Shown here: positions 1 to 10,067 of the stretch, piece by piece
Numbering within the stretch: the first letter of the stretch is position 1
Layout of the letters: every line of letters starts with the position of its first letter
NCBI GenBank assembly: GCA_029959555.1
Contig: JASCPI010000022.1
Span: 1 to 64,000 of the forward strand
Direction of reading: 5' to 3'
DNA length: 64,000 nt
From: Lysobacteraceae bacterium PS02065
Lineage (GTDB): Bacteria; Pseudomonadota; Gammaproteobacteria; Xanthomonadales; Rhodanobacteraceae
Notes under the pieces: model-generated
Seen by the model: only the letters and a program-made list of their open reading frames with translations
Database searches by the model: none
Told to the model about the DNA's origin: nothing
Position numbers and translations under genes: made by a program

Positions 1-667
1 CGGAATTCACCATCCAGCCATCAGGACATTCCGCGCACCATGGTGCCCACGGCGGAATCCGCTGCGCGGGTTCCGCCCTACCCTTGCCCCGCACGTGAGT
101 CGCTCGCGTAGGGCGGAACCGCCGAAGGCGATTCCGCCGTGGTCTTCGCGATCACCCGGGATATGGAGCCAGACGACAACCCGTCTCGAACACCGCGGAA
201 TTCACCATCCAGGCATCAGGACATGCCGCGCACCATGGTGCCCACGGCGGAATCCGCTGCGCGGGTTCCGCCCTACCCTTGCCCCGCACGTGAGTCGCTC
301 GCGTAGGGCGGAACCGCCGAAGGCGATTCCGCCGTGATCTTCGCGATCACCCGGGATATGGAGCCGGACGACAACGCGTCTCGAACACCGCGGAACTCAC
401 CATCCAGGCATCAGGACATTCCGCGCTCCATGGTGCCCACGGCGGAATCCGCTGCGCGGGTTCCGCCCTACCCTTGCCCCGCACGTGAGTCGCTCGCGTA
501 CGGCGGAACCGCCGAAGGCGATTCCGCCGTGATCTTCGCGATCACCCGGGATATGGAGCCGGACGACAACCCGTCTCGAACACCGCGGAATTCACCATCC
601 AGGCATCAGGACATGCCGCGCTCCATGGTGCCCACGGCGGAATCCGCTGCGCGGGTTCCGCCCTACG
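1..667. repeat. tandem 195-bp repeat, about 3.4 copies
   Basis: Units start at 1, 196, 391 and 586 (the word CGGAATTCACC, with one change in the third copy), giving an exact period of 195 bp. The last copy breaks off near 667, where the sequence diverges after CCGCCCTAC. Copies differ by only a few substitutions. Each unit carries two inverted palindromes, GGCGGAATCCGC...GGGTTCCGCC (about 50-81 in the first copy) and its mirror image GGGCGGAACCGCC...GCGATTCCGCC (about 109-140), a REP doublet. The array reaches the left edge, so the copy number is a minimum. Open frames run through it only because the unit length is a multiple of three, and I see no gene in it. Confidence 0.9.
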
Positions 668-741
668 CGTACCTGACTAGGCGCTCGAGCATCCAGCGCA
701 GCTCCGGATGGCGCGGGTTCCGCTCCGCGCTCAAGTGGAGC

Positions 742-1086
742 TCAACGCGGCCCGTCGACGTGGTCGGCGTAGCGGCCGAGCAGGTTCCAGAGCGCGCTCT
801 CGCGATCGGCCGGGATGTGCGAGTAGGCGAAGCCGAGGTGCTCGGGCGTGATGCGCACGATCGTCGCCTCGAGGTTCACGTGCAGGTCGTCGTCGATGAG
901 CATGTCGAGCACGCAGCGGTCGCCGATGCGGCCGGTCCAGTCTTCGGGACGCACGAGCAGCGCCCCGGTGGCGGACAGGTTCTCGATCTCCGACGTCCAC
1001 GACGACGGGCCGCAGCTGATCAGCACGGTGGACTGGATCGCCATGCGTGCGTGGCGCTGGTGGCGGCTGGCGTTGTGCTCGTTCAT
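742..1086 (-). CDS. PilZ-domain protein, 114 aa
   Basis: A small, single-domain PilZ protein, the family that binds cyclic-di-GMP and passes the signal to motility, adhesion or secretion partners in the cytoplasm. The second signature is clear: N36-L-S-A-T-G41 matches [D/N]xSxxG. The N-terminal arginine motif is odd. RHQRHAR (residues 8-14) aligns best with Gln at the first position of RxxxR, so binding may be weak or altered. The ATG at 1086 is chosen because AAGGA lies just upstream; the frame stays open further but the homology does not. It is divergent from rpfF across 322 bp and lies next to an HD-GYP phosphodiesterase system (rpfG), so a role in reading DSF-controlled c-di-GMP is plausible but inferred. 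Confidence 0.8.
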   Translation of the reverse strand: MNEHNASRHQRHARMAIQSTVLISCGPSSWTSEIENLSATGALLVRPEDWTGRIGDRCVLDMLIDDDLHVNLEATIVRITPEHLGFAYSHIPADRESALWNLLGRYADHVDGPR

Positions 1087-1408
1087 CGCGTCCTTGGCGT
1101 CACCGCCGGGGCGGCCGGGCTGGGTGAGGAAGACCTTGCGGGCGCCGTTCGGCGCAAGCCTGCGACCATCGTACAAACGCCGCCGCGAGGCAAGCGCGGA
1201 CACGTTGTGCAGCGCAGCGCAACACGTGATCCGGAAGTGTGCCGGCAATCACACAAAGGGGTTGTCGTGCGCCTCGGAATGCGGCAGCCGTACGCTAGAC
1301 TGAATCCCGATCGCGTGGCCATTCACAGGGGATGGGCACAGGTGCTGAGCAGCCGCTCACGCCGAGCGGTCCGGCGAGCGGCGAACACTCCAACAAGGAC
1401 TGCCCCCC

Positions 1409-2335
1409 ATGAACGCCGCCGACCTCCTCTCCCGCTCTTCCTCGGATTTCCGCCTGCTGCGCCCGCAGCATGACGACGCCACTCGCACCTCGTGGTGCTT
1501 CATGCACGCCGCACGCACGCCGAGGGAGAGTGGCTACCGCGCCTGTTTCTCCACGGCGCTGATCAAGGAGGTCCGTGCGTTCCAGAAGGCGACCGCCGCG
1601 CGCATCGACGCCACGGCATCGCCCGATGCCCGCCTTGCCCATGTCGTCCTCGCCTCGGACGCCGACGTGTTCAACCTCGGCGGCGACCTCGACTTGTTCT
1701 GCCGCCTGATCCGCGAGCAGAACCGCGAGCTGCTGCTCGCCTACGCACGCGCCTGCGTCGAAGGCGTGTACGCGTTCCACGCCCATCTCGACCGCGAGGC
1801 CCACTCGATCGCTCTCGTGCAGGGCGACGCACTCGGCGGCGGCTTCGAGGCCGCGCTGTCGTGCCAGACCATCATCGCCGAGGAAGGCGTCGGCATGGGT
1901 CTGCCCGAGGTGCTGTTCGACCTGTTCCCGGGCATGGGTGCCTACTCGTTCCTGTGCAAGCGCGTCGCACCGAAGTTCGCCGAGGAGATGATGCTCAACG
2001 GCAACGTCTATTCGAGCGAGGACATGCACCGCATGGGCATCGTCGACATCCTCGTGCCGCGTGGCGAAGGCGTGCAGGCCGTGCACGACTTCATCCGCCG
2101 CAACCAGCGCATCTCGCACGCGCGCGCCGCGATGAACCGCGTGCGCGACATCGCGCAGCCGATCACGCTGTCCGAACTGATGCGCATCACCGAAGTGTGG
2201 GTCGACACCGCGCTGCAGCTCGGCGAGAAGTCGCTGCGCACGATGGAGCGCCTCGTGCGCGCGCAGGAGAAGCGTCCGACGATGTCGTCGACGACCGCCG
2301 AGCACGCCGATCTTCCGCTCGTGCAGGCAGGCTGA
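1409..2335 (+). CDS. rpfF: DSF synthase RpfF (enoyl-CoA hydratase/crotonase fold)
   Basis: This 308-aa crotonase-superfamily protein makes the diffusible signal factor (cis-2-unsaturated fatty acid) from acyl-ACP by combined thioesterase and dehydratase activity. The oxyanion and active-site region (GDALGGGFEAAL, then GLPEVLFDLFPGMGAY) carries the two family glutamates at E147 and E167, equivalent to E141 and E161 of Xanthomonas RpfF. Length and ending match the family. The ATG at 1409 is preceded by AAGGA at a slightly long spacing. It converges on rpfC, as in Xanthomonas. The acyl-CoA ligase rpfB, which normally precedes rpfF, is absent; a PilZ gene and repeats occupy that side. The 322-bp upstream gap has only a weak -10 candidate (TAGACT, 1296-1301). 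A strong hairpin follows the stop codon. Confidence 0.95.
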   Translation: MNAADLLSRSSSDFRLLRPQHDDATRTSWCFMHAARTPRESGYRACFSTALIKEVRAFQKATAARIDATASPDARLAHVVLASDADVFNLGGDLDLFCRLIREQNRELLLAYARACVEGVYAFHAHLDREAHSIALVQGDALGGGFEAALSCQTIIAEEGVGMGLPEVLFDLFPGMGAYSFLCKRVAPKFAEEMMLNGNVYSSEDMHRMGIVDILVPRGEGVQAVHDFIRRNQRISHARAAMNRVRDIAQPITLSELMRITEVWVDTALQLGEKSLRTMERLVRAQEKRPTMSSTTAEHADLPLVQAG

Positions 2336-2358
2336 TACTCCGGTCTGCTGCTTGTACA

Positions 2359-2385
2359 CCGGAGGCTGCGCAACGCAGCCTCCGG
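2359..2385. terminator. hairpin terminator after rpfF
   Basis: A perfect 12-bp stem (CCGGAGGCTGCG, loop CAA, CGCAGCCTCCGG) starts 23 bases after the rpfF stop codon. The T-tract is poor (CTTCC), so it may work as an mRNA 3' end stabiliser or as a bidirectional barrier between the converging rpfF and rpfC transcripts. Confidence 0.65.
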
Positions 2386-2497
2386 CTTCCGCTACGGCGA
2401 CGTCGTCCCCCGCTCCTTCGATGCGATGCGTGTCTCATCTCCTCTTCCCGGCGACGAACATGCGGAGGGTGAGCATGCGTCCGAAGCCCAAGAGCTC

Positions 2498-2568
2498 GGG
2501 TCAGGTTCATTCGCCTTGGCACACACCTCACGGATCCGGCTTGCGTCAGGGCAAATGAACCTGACCCC
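2498..2568. repeat. inverted-repeat element with GGTCAGGTTCAT arms
   Basis: The left arm GGGTCAGGTTCATTCGCC (2498-2515) pairs with GGCAAATGAACCTGACCCC (2550-2568), with one mismatch, around a 34-base loop. The same arm sequence and nearly the same loop length recur at 45838-45916, so this is a dispersed family and not a chance hairpin. The rest of the rpfF-rpfC gap holds no gene that I can see. Confidence 0.75.
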
Positions 2569-2705
2569 AGTTCATCCGACGCCTCGAAGCGCAGATACGC
2601 GCCTGGACCAATGACTCCCACTCCGGGTTCAGCGACACACGGCCCTTCCGACGTGCGCCGCGTACGGAGCGAGCCGTCGTCCGGGAGACCGTGAGCGACG
2701 CCGGA

Positions 2706-4871
2706 TCAGCGACGCTCCGGCTCGCCTTCCTGGCGCTTGGCACCGGTCGACGTGGAAGCGAGCGCGAGACGCGCCTTCTCGAGGTGTTCGCGGAACTCGC
2801 GCGTGAGGCGGCGCCACTCGCGCGGCACTTCCCAGTTGCCGAGCTTCATCGCAGCCGATGCAGCCTCGGCGAGGCGCACCGCGCCCATGTTGCTGGCCAC
2901 GCCCTTGAGCGCATGGCACTGGTCGCGGAAATCGTCCCAGCGCTCGGCCTGGGCGGTTTTCTCGACGTCGACGATGCACTGCAGGGCGTCGCGCAGGCAC
3001 TCGTCGATGAAGAGCTTCATGAAGTCGTCGCCGAGCTCGAGCTCGCGCAGCTCGTCGAGCACTTCGCGCGAGATCACCGCGGACGGATCGGCCGGGGCCG
3101 CGACGAGCACCGGTGCCTGCACGGGCGCTGGCGCGGTCATCTCGCCGACCGCGCCCGCCGCCATCTCGGCCAGCGTGTCGAGCAGTTTGGCGACGACGAT
3201 GGGTTTGGTCAGGAACGCGCGTGCGCCGGCCTGCTTGGCCTCGCGGATCGTGTCCTGGGTGGCGTCGGCACTGAGCACGATGAACGGCGTGCGCTCGCGC
3301 CCGGCCTGCATGATCGCGGCCTGGCGGATCGTGTCGATGCCGCTGATGCCGGGCATGTGCAGGTCGGTGATGACGCCGTCGTAGCGCTCGCGCTCCATCG
3401 AGGCGAGCACCTCGTCGCCACTGTGCACGGCACGCGTGCGGTGACCGGCCTTCTCGAGCAGGCGGCACAACACGGTGAGGTTGGCCGGCTGGTCGTCGGC
3501 GACGAGCAGGTACAGCGGCCGCGCGCGCGCGCGATGGCGCACGAACGGATCGTCGAACGCGATGATGTTGTCGGTCGCGGCCGGCGCATCGGCCGTCTGC
3601 ACGGGACGCGCGCCGGTGACGACGCGGAACGGCACCTCGACCCAGAAGTGCGAGCCGACGCCCGGCGTGCTCTCGAACGCGATCGTGCCGCCGAGCAGCT
3701 CGACCAGCGACTTGGCGATCGTGGTGCCGAGGCCGGTGCCGCCGAAGCGACGCGCATGGCCGCTGTCGGCCTGCTCGAAGGCCTGGAAGATGCGCCCCTG
3801 CGCCTCGAGCGGAATGCCGATGCCGGTGTCGCGGACCGAGAAACGCAGCCCCACGTCGTGTCCCATGCGCGCGGTGGTACGCACGTCGACGGTGACCTTG
3901 CCGTGCTCGGTGAACTTGATCGCGTTGGAGACGAGATTGACGAGGATCTGACGCAGATGGTCGACGTCGCCGTGCAGACGCACCGGCACGCCGTCGGCGA
4001 GGCGCATGTCGAAGCCAAGCCCCTTGTTGTGCGCGGTCGTCTGCAGCATGAGCTGGATGCTGCGCATCGTCTCGGCGAGGTCGAAATCGACGTCGTGGCG
4101 ACGCAGCTTGCCGGCCTCGATGCGCGAGATGTCGAGCACGTCCTCGACGAGCGCGAGAAGTGATTGCGCCGAAGCCTGGATGATCTCGGCGTACTCGCGC
4201 TGCTCGGCACTCAGGCGCGTGGTCACGAGCAGCTCCGACATGCCCGCGATGCCGTTCAGCGGCGTGCGGAACTCGTGGCTCATGTTCGCGATGAACAGGC
4301 TCTTGGCTTCGTTGGCGCGGCGCGCCTCCTCGGTCGCGCGCGTCAGCGCACGCAGCAGCGAGGTGAGATAACCGGGGATCATGACGAGGCCGGCGAGCAG
4401 GCCCCAGCCGAGCGCGGCGTTGGCCTGCCAGTACGGCGTGGTCAGGATCACCGAAAGGAACGACACCGCGGCGAGTGCGACGGCGGCGGCGAGGTAGCGC
4501 GGGCCGTAACGCAGGCCGTTGCCGATCGTGACCCACATGAAGACGACGTAGAGCGGCGCGAGCTCGGGACCGAGCATCATCATCGCGCCCATCGAGGCGT
4601 AGTCGAGGACCATGCCCACCCAGCGGCGCGGATGCGACACGCCGGGGTTCCACGCGATGTGGGCGATGATCGCCGAACCGACCACCCATTCGACCAGCAG
4701 GATCGCGAGCGCGTAAGGCAGCACCGGGCCCGAGAAACCGTGCGCGGTCGAGTAGCCGATGAGGTAGACCAACCACAGCGCGACGATGGTCAGGCGGATG
4801 AACGCCTGCCCGTGCTCGCTGTCGGGGCGTTTCTGGAAGCGTGACTGGAATTTGGCGGTCAGCGCATGCAT
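2706..4871 (-). CDS. rpfC: hybrid sensor histidine kinase RpfC
   Basis: This 721-aa membrane sensor for DSF also restrains RpfF in Xanthomonas. The order is a membrane region of about five helices (residues 25-170), HisKA with [12 protein letters not shown] and phospho-acceptor H199 (H198 in Xanthomonas campestris), HATPase (N-box [11 protein letters not shown]-boxes DTGIGIP and GGTGLG), a receiver with D459/D460 and phospho-acceptor D503 (ITDLHMPG), and a C-terminal Hpt domain with H653 ([12 protein letters not shown]). The full phosphorelay is intact. It lies 32 bp downstream of rpfG in the same operon. The rpfH gene found between them in some Xanthomonas is missing. Its 3' end faces rpfF. 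Confidence 0.95.
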   Translation of the reverse strand: MHALTAKFQSRFQKRPDSEHGQAFIRLTIVALWLVYLIGYSTAHGFSGPVLPYALAILLVEWVVGSAIIAHIAWNPGVSHPRRWVGMVLDYASMGAMMMLGPELAPLYVVFMWVTIGNGLRYGPRYLAAAVALAAVSFLSVILTTPYWQANAALGWGLLAGLVMIPGYLTSLLRALTRATEEARRANEAKSLFIANMSHEFRTPLNGIAGMSELLVTTRLSAEQREYAEIIQASAQSLLALVEDVLDISRIEAGKLRRHDVDFDLAETMRSIQLMLQTTAHNKGLGFDMRLADGVPVRLHGDVDHLRQILVNLVSNAIKFTEHGKVTVDVRTTARMGHDVGLRFSVRDTGIGIPLEAQGRIFQAFEQADSGHARRFGGTGLGTTIAKSLVELLGGTIAFESTPGVGSHFWVEVPFRVVTGARPVQTADAPAATDNIIAFDDPFVRHRARARPLYLLVADDQPANLTVLCRLLEKAGHRTRAVHSGDEVLASMERERYDGVITDLHMPGISGIDTIRQAAIMQAGRERTPFIVLSADATQDTIREAKQAGARAFLTKPIVVAKLLDTLAEMAAGAVGEMTAPAPVQAPVLVAAPADPSAVISREVLDELRELELGDDFMKLFIDECLRDALQCIVDVEKTAQAERWDDFRDQCHALKGVASNMGAVRLAEAASAAMKLGNWEVPREWRRLTREFREHLEKARLALASTSTGAKRQEGEPERR

Positions 4872-4903
4872 CCGGCGTCTCCGTGCCGTCCGCGAGGGGT
4901 GTC

Positions 4904-5956
4904 TCAGAGTCCTAGCACGGGTGGTGCCAGCTTGGCCTGCTGGATGTCGAGGACACGTGCCTGGTTGGCCAGCAGCACCTCCACGCAGGCGGGATCGAAC
5001 AGCGTACCGGCGTTCTCGTGGAGGTAGGCGAACGCTTCCTCGTTGCTCCAGGCGCGCTTGTACGGACGCTCGGAGGTCAGCGCGTCGAACACGTCGGCGA
5101 TCGCGACGATGCGCGCGTTGAGCGGGATCTGCTCGCCGCGCAGGCCGTCCGGATAACCGGTGCCGTCCCAGCGCTCGTGGTGGCGCAGCGCGATCTGCGC
5201 GCCGGTCTGCACGAAGCGGCTCTGGCTGTCGCGCAGGATCTCGAAACCGATCAGCGGGTGCTTGCGCATGACCGCCATCTCGTCGTCGGTGAGCGGGCCG
5301 CGCTTGAGCAGGATCGAATCGGGCACGCCGATCTTGCCGATGTCGTGCAGCGGCGCGGCCAGCGTCAGGATCCTGACGTCGTCCTCGGCCATGCCGAGTT
5401 CCTCGGCGATGAGCTCGGAGTAGCGCGCCATGCGCAGCAGGTGCAGGCCGGTGCCGAAATCGCGGTACTCGATGGCCTTGGCGAGGCGGAACAGCATCTC
5501 GCGCTCGCGCTGCTCGACCTCCTGCACGCCCTCGATGACCTTCTGCTCGAGCGAACGCGCGCGCTCCTTGACGGTCTCGCCCTGCCGGCGCATCTGCAGC
5601 AGGTTCTTGCAGCGCGAACGAAGCTCGCGCGGACGCACGGGCTTGACGAGGAAATCGATGACGCCGGCGTCGAGCGCGGCCTGGCGCACGGGTTCGTCGC
5701 CGACCACGCTGATCAGCACGATGGGCACGTCACGACGTGACAACGGACGTCGGAAACGGCGTGCGAACTCGAGCCCGTCCATCTCGGGCATGCGGTAATC
5801 GAGCAGGAGCAGGTCCGGCGTATGCGTCTCGGACCAGCGAAGGGCTTCAACCGGGTTGCCGAAATCCGACACCTGCACGGCCGGCCCGATGCCTTCGATC
5901 ACGTGTCGAAGCATGGTGCGGGCGGACGGCTGGTCGTCGACGATCAGGACATTCAC
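4904..5956 (-). CDS. rpfG: response regulator RpfG with HD-GYP phosphodiesterase
   Basis: This 350-aa cytoplasmic output of DSF signalling degrades cyclic-di-GMP when phosphorylated through RpfC. The N-terminal receiver has D7/D8 and phospho-acceptor D53 ([13 protein letters not shown]). A linker helix around residues 125-150 leads to an HD-GYP domain with all signatures: RDFGTGLH near 165-172, the HD pair H204-D205 in [24 protein letters not shown] near 259-272, and [13 protein letters not shown]. It should therefore be active. It starts the rpfG-rpfC operon. The 209 bp between it and lysS show no confident promoter. Confidence 0.95.
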   Translation of the reverse strand: MNVLIVDDQPSARTMLRHVIEGIGPAVQVSDFGNPVEALRWSETHTPDLLLLDYRMPEMDGLEFARRFRRPLSRRDVPIVLISVVGDEPVRQAALDAGVIDFLVKPVRPRELRSRCKNLLQMRRQGETVKERARSLEQKVIEGVQEVEQREREMLFRLAKAIEYRDFGTGLHLLRMARYSELIAEELGMAEDDVRILTLAAPLHDIGKIGVPDSILLKRGPLTDDEMAVMRKHPLIGFEILRDSQSRFVQTGAQIALRHHERWDGTGYPDGLRGEQIPLNARIVAIADVFDALTSERPYKRAWSNEEAFAYLHENAGTLFDPACVEVLLANQARVLDIQQAKLAPPVLGL

Positions 5957-6165
5957 ATCGGTTCACTCCACTGGACTCTTCATGCACACCACGCAGGCAT
6001 CTCGCCACACACGGTTCGCAGTCCGGAGCCACAGCGCCAAACCTGCCTGGAGTGTCCGCCTCGTCCGCCAGACACGGGCCGCGAGGCTAGCACACCGCGT
6101 ATTGGGAGTGTAAACGAATGCAAGAATCGTGGCAGGTGGGTTGAAACCCTTCCGTGCAGCGGTTC

Positions 6166-7728
6166 TCAGGCCTCGGGTCGCATGTAGGGAAACAGCAGCA
6201 CGTCGCGGATCGACGGCACGTCGGCGAGCAGCATGACCAAGCGGTCGATGCCGACGCCGAGGCCGCCGGTCGGCGGCAGGCCGACCTCGAGCGCGCGGAT
6301 GTAGTCGGCGTCGAAGTGCATGGCCTCGTCGTCGCCGGCCTCCATCGCGTCGACCTGGGCCTGGAAACGCGCGGCCTGGTCCTCGGGGTCGTTGAGCTCG
6401 GAGAAGCCGTTCGCGATCTCCTTGCCGCCGACGAACAGCTCGAAGCGGTCGGTGATGCCCGGATCGGTGTCGCTCTCGCGCGCGAGCGGCGAGACCTCGA
6501 CCGGGTGCGCGGTGATGAAGGTCGGCTGCACGAGCGTGCCTTCGACGGTCTTCTCGAAGATCTCGAGCAGCAGCTTGCCCCAGCCGTAGGCCGGCTTGAC
6601 GTGCACGCCGAGGCGTGTGGCATGGCGCGCCATCGCCTCGCGGTCGCGCAGTTCATCGCGGCGCATCTCGGGGTTGTGCTCGAGCACGGCGTCTTCCATG
6701 CGCCAGCGCCGGAACGCCGGGCCGAGGTCGATCGCGCGGCCTTCCCAGGTCAGCGCGGTACGGCCGAGCACGGCCTGCGCGGTCTCGCGCAGCATCGCCT
6801 CGGTGAGGTCCATGACGTCGTTGTAGTCGGCGTAGGCCTGGTACAGCTCGAGCATCGTGAACTCGGGGTTGTGCCGCGTCGACACGCCCTCGTTGCGGAA
6901 ATTGCGGTTGATCTCGTACACGCGGTCGAAGCCGCCGACGACGAGGCGCTTGAGGTAGAGCTCGGGCGCGACGCGCAGGTACAGCGTCATGTCGAGCGCG
7001 TTGTGGTGCGTCGTGAACGGGCGCGCCGTGGCGCCGCCCGGGATCACGTGCATCATCGGCGTCTCGACTTCCATGAAGCGGCGCGGCGACGCTTCCAGCC
7101 ACTGGCGCATGAAGCCGATCGCGCGCGAGCGCAGCACGAAGGCCTCGCGCGAGGCCTGGGTCACGATGAGGTCGACGTAACGCTGGCGATAGCGCTGCTC
7201 GACATCGGCGAGGCCGTGCCACTTGTCGGGCAGCGGACGCAGCGACTTGGTGAGCAGGCGCAGCGTCGAGGCCTTGACCGACAGCTCGCCGGTCTTGGTG
7301 CGCATGAGCAGGCCTTCGGCGCCGACGATGTCGCCGACGTCCCAGCCCTTGAAGGCTTCGTAGGTGTCGCCGACGGTGCCCTGGTGCACGAACAGCTGGA
7401 TGCGGCCGGTCATGTCCTGCAGCTGCACGAAGCTGACCTTGCCCTGCACGCGCTTGAGCACGATGCGTCCCGCGACGCGCACCTGGCGCGCGAGGCCGTC
7501 GATCTTCTCGGCGGTCCAGCTCTCGAGGTCGGCGAACTCCGACTGCAGGTCGCCCGTGAACGCGTCGACGCGGAAGTCGTTCGGGAACGCGATGCCCTGC
7601 CCGCGCAGCGCGCGCAGTTTCTCGCGGCGCTCGGCGATGAGCTTGTTCTCGTCCTGGGCCGTGGCCTGCAGGTCTTCCGCCGGGTTCCCGTTCGTCTCGC
7701 CGCTCGTCGTCATCGTTCGTACCGTCAT
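6166..7728 (-). CDS. lysS: lysyl-tRNA synthetase, class II
   Basis: This charges tRNA-Lys. The 520 residues contain an N-terminal OB-fold anticodon-binding domain (about 75-180) and a class II catalytic core. Motif 1 is near [11 protein letters not shown], motif 2 is [18 protein letters not shown], and motif 3 is [12 protein letters not shown] close to the C-terminus. The length is slightly above the E. coli enzyme (505 aa) because of an N-terminal extension. Two ATGs (7728 and 7713) are possible and neither has a strong ribosome-binding site, so the first few residues are uncertain. It follows prfB on the same strand with about 100 bp between them, the common lysS-prfB pairing. Confidence 0.95.
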   Translation of the reverse strand: MTVRTMTTSGETNGNPAEDLQATAQDENKLIAERREKLRALRGQGIAFPNDFRVDAFTGDLQSEFADLESWTAEKIDGLARQVRVAGRIVLKRVQGKVSFVQLQDMTGRIQLFVHQGTVGDTYEAFKGWDVGDIVGAEGLLMRTKTGELSVKASTLRLLTKSLRPLPDKWHGLADVEQRYRQRYVDLIVTQASREAFVLRSRAIGFMRQWLEASPRRFMEVETPMMHVIPGGATARPFTTHHNALDMTLYLRVAPELYLKRLVVGGFDRVYEINRNFRNEGVSTRHNPEFTMLELYQAYADYNDVMDLTEAMLRETAQAVLGRTALTWEGRAIDLGPAFRRWRMEDAVLEHNPEMRRDELRDREAMARHATRLGVHVKPAYGWGKLLLEIFEKTVEGTLVQPTFITAHPVEVSPLARESDTDPGITDRFELFVGGKEIANGFSELNDPEDQAARFQAQVDAMEAGDDEAMHFDADYIRALEVGLPPTGGLGVGIDRLVMLLADVPSIRDVLLFPYMRPEA

Positions 7729-7827
7729 GGGTGCGCCCGCGCGGGTGCACCGTTCACTGCAGGATCGCGACAGCCGCCGCGACCGTGGAAAGAGAGGCCA
7801 GGCCCGGCCGCATGCCGGACACTCCCC

Positions 7828-8950
7828 TCAGGCGTCGAGGCGTTTCGCGCCCGCCTCGAGGCCGGCCTTGAGGCTGCCCTCGATGAACTCGTCGAGGTCG
7901 CCGTCGAGCACCTTCTGCGTGTCGCTGCGCTCGATGCCGGTGCGCAGATCCTTGATGCGCGACTGATCGAGCACGTAGTTGCGGATCTGGCTGCCCCAAC
8001 CGATGTCGGACTTGGTCGCCTCGAGCGCGTCCTTCTCGGCATTGCGCTTCTGGATCTCGATCTCGTACAGCTTGGCCGCGAGCATCTTCATCGCACGATC
8101 GCGGTTGGCATGCTGCGAGCGCTCGGTCTGGCAGGCCACGACGACACCGCTCGGCACGTGCGTGATGCGCACCGCCGACTCGGTCTTGTTGACGTGCTGG
8201 CCACCGGCGCCGGACGAACGGTAGACGTCGGTCTTGAGGTCGGCCGGGTTGATGTCGATGTCGATCTTGTCGTCGACCTCGGGCGAGACGAACACCGAGG
8301 TGAAGCTCGTGTGGCGGCGGTTGTCCGAATCGAACGGCGACTTGCGCACGAGGCGGTGCACGCCGATCTCGGTCTTGAGCCAGCCGTAGGCGTAATCGCC
8401 CTCGACGCGGAACGTGGCCGACTTGATGCCGGCCACGTCGCCGCCCGAGACCTCGAGCAGCTCGGTCTTCCAGCCGCGCGATTCGGCCCAGCGCAGGTAC
8501 ATGCGCAGCAACATCTCGGCCCAGTCCTGCGCCTCGGTGCCGCCGGCGCCGGCCTGGATGTCGACGAACGCGCTCGCGCCGTCCATCTGGCCCGAGAACA
8601 TGCGCTGGAATTCGAGCTTGTCGACGCGCCCGGCCAGTGCCTCGACGTCGGCGGCGACGCCGTCGACGGTGGCCTGGTCATCCTCGGCCTCGCCGAGTTC
8701 GAGCAGTTCGGAGGCTTCCGCGAGCGCGGTGGTCAGCTCGCGGATGCCATTGACGACGCGCTCGAGCTGGGCGCGTTCCTTGCCGAGGTCCTGGGCGCGC
8801 TGGGCGTTGTCCCAGACGGTCGGACTCTCGAGTTCACGGGTGACTTCCTCCAGGCGTTCGGCCTTGGTATCGAAGTCAAAGATACCCCCGGAGCGACGCC
8901 ACGCGACCGGTCAGGTCCGCGATGCGCGCATGGATCGGATTGGTTTCCAT
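7828..8950 (-). CDS. prfB: peptide chain release factor 2, with programmed +1 frameshift
   Basis: RF2 reads UGA and UAA stop codons. The gene is in two frames: ATG at 8950, 24 codons ending GGG-TAT-CTT, then an in-frame TGA at 8878-8876, after which reading resumes one base on at GAC (8877). The shift site reads GGGGGTATCTTTGAC, matching the autoregulatory site of E. coli prfB including the upstream SD-like G-run. The fused product would be 373 aa (E. coli 365). SPF in [12 protein letters not shown] (stop-codon reading) and GGQ in [14 protein letters not shown] (peptide release) are both present. Annotation starting at 8601 would miss the first third. Confidence 0.95.
8875..8889 (-). promoter_or_regulatory. 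prfB +1 programmed frameshift site
   Basis: On the minus strand the site reads GGGGGTAT-CTT-TGA-C. A G-rich SD-like sequence, a slippery CTT codon and a UGA stop followed by C form the classical autoregulatory element: low RF2 lets the ribosome slip +1 and make more RF2. Reading on both sides of the site gives RF2-like sequence in two different frames. Confidence 0.93.
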
Positions 8951-9012
8951 GGTCGTCACTGCAATGCAACAAAAAGGGCGCGAAGGATAGCAAATCCGCG
9001 CGCCTGTTCACC

Positions 9013-9912
9013 TCAGGCACTTTCGCGCAGGGTCGGCTGCTCGGCCGCACCGGCGCGGTCGCGAAGGTCGGCGCGGAAACGCCGGCTGCACGGCACCACG
9101 GTACCGTCGACGAGATGCAGCCGGGCGTCGCCCGATTCGAGCGGCTCGATCGAGGCGATGCACGCGAGATTGACGAGGTAGCTGCGGTGCACGCGCGCGA
9201 AGCGCTTCGGGTCCAGGCGCGCCTCGATGCCCGCGATCGTGCTGCGCAGCGGGTAGGCCCGGCCCTTGACGTTCAGGTTGACGTAGTTGCCCGAGGCCTG
9301 CAGCCATTCGATGTCGGCCGCTGCGACGAGGAACTCGCGCCCGAGCTTGCGCACGAGGAAGCGTTCGGGACGGTCGATCGGCTCGACGGCCGGCCCCTCG
9401 TCGGGCGCGGTGAGCAGGCTGACCTCGCCCTGCAGGCGGCGCAGCACGAGGCGGTAGGCCTCGATCGTGAGCAGGATCGAGGCGTAGGAGCGGAAGTCCT
9501 TGAGGTATTCGTAGACGAACACCTCGCCCCAGGGACCGTAGTCGTAGGTCAGGCCCTGGGTGGCGTAGGCGAGCTGGCGCAGCGCCATCATGCCGCCGAC
9601 GTGGATCAGGCAGACCACGACCGTGGCGAGGACGTGCCATTTGAGGTTGCGCCGCCAGGTGTCCCAGTACAACGGGAAGCGCCGCGAGAACACGACCACG
9701 CACGGCACCACGACGAGCCACAGGATGCTGCTCGTGATCTCCCAGACCGCCGGTTCCCACGGCGCGATGCCGTTGCGGCCGCGCGCCACATCGGTCTGCG
9801 CGATGATCGTGTTGGACACCGTGTTGAGCAGCATGACGCCGAGCCAGAAACCGACCTCGACCCATCGCCGCCACGGCTGGTAGCGCTCGTAAGCGCCGGC
9901 TGGGGCAGTCAT
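9013..9912 (-). CDS. rpfD: LytTR-domain membrane transcriptional regulator RpfD
   Basis: A 299-aa protein with four hydrophobic segments in the first half (about residues 18-40, 50-70, 85-110, 125-150) and a C-terminal LytTR DNA-binding domain (RPERFLVRKLGREFLVAA onward, with the characteristic VNLNVKGRAYPLRSTI and RVHRSYLVN). No receiver is present, so it is a membrane-tethered LytTR regulator. Position in the rpf locus and this domain pattern match Xanthomonas RpfD, whose role in virulence is minor and poorly defined. The ATG at 9912 is preferred; an upstream extension to 10029 lacks family character and would run into a repeat-rich spacer. It is upstream of prfB on the same strand, 62 bp away. 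Confidence 0.82.
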   Translation of the reverse strand: MTAPAGAYERYQPWRRWVEVGFWLGVMLLNTVSNTIIAQTDVARGRNGIAPWEPAVWEITSSILWLVVVPCVVVFSRRFPLYWDTWRRNLKWHVLATVVVCLIHVGGMMALRQLAYATQGLTYDYGPWGEVFVYEYLKDFRSYASILLTIEAYRLVLRRLQGEVSLLTAPDEGPAVEPIDRPERFLVRKLGREFLVAAADIEWLQASGNYVNLNVKGRAYPLRSTIAGIEARLDPKRFARVHRSYLVNLACIASIEPLESGDARLHLVDGTVVPCSRRFRADLRDRAGAAEQPTLRESA

Positions 9913-10067
9913 GGGCGCGGATTCTACGTGCGTCGCACTGCTGTCCGGGGGAAAATCCGCACACCGTGTCGCGACGCCGGTGGGGTTGTCGCATGGTGCT
10001 TCCCGGCGCTCGGCCCCGCGCGACTTCACAAGCTAGACGCGTTCTACCGCAGTGGCGTTGCGCTTGA

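Noticed and set aside
1..667. CRISPR array
   Set aside because: The repeat is a contiguous 195-bp unit with no spacers, and no cas genes are present.
1..1473. Open frames through the 195-bp repeats, including one continuing to 1473
   Set aside because: The period is a multiple of three so frames stay open by chance; they repeat the same short peptide, have no ribosome-binding site and run antisense to the PilZ gene.
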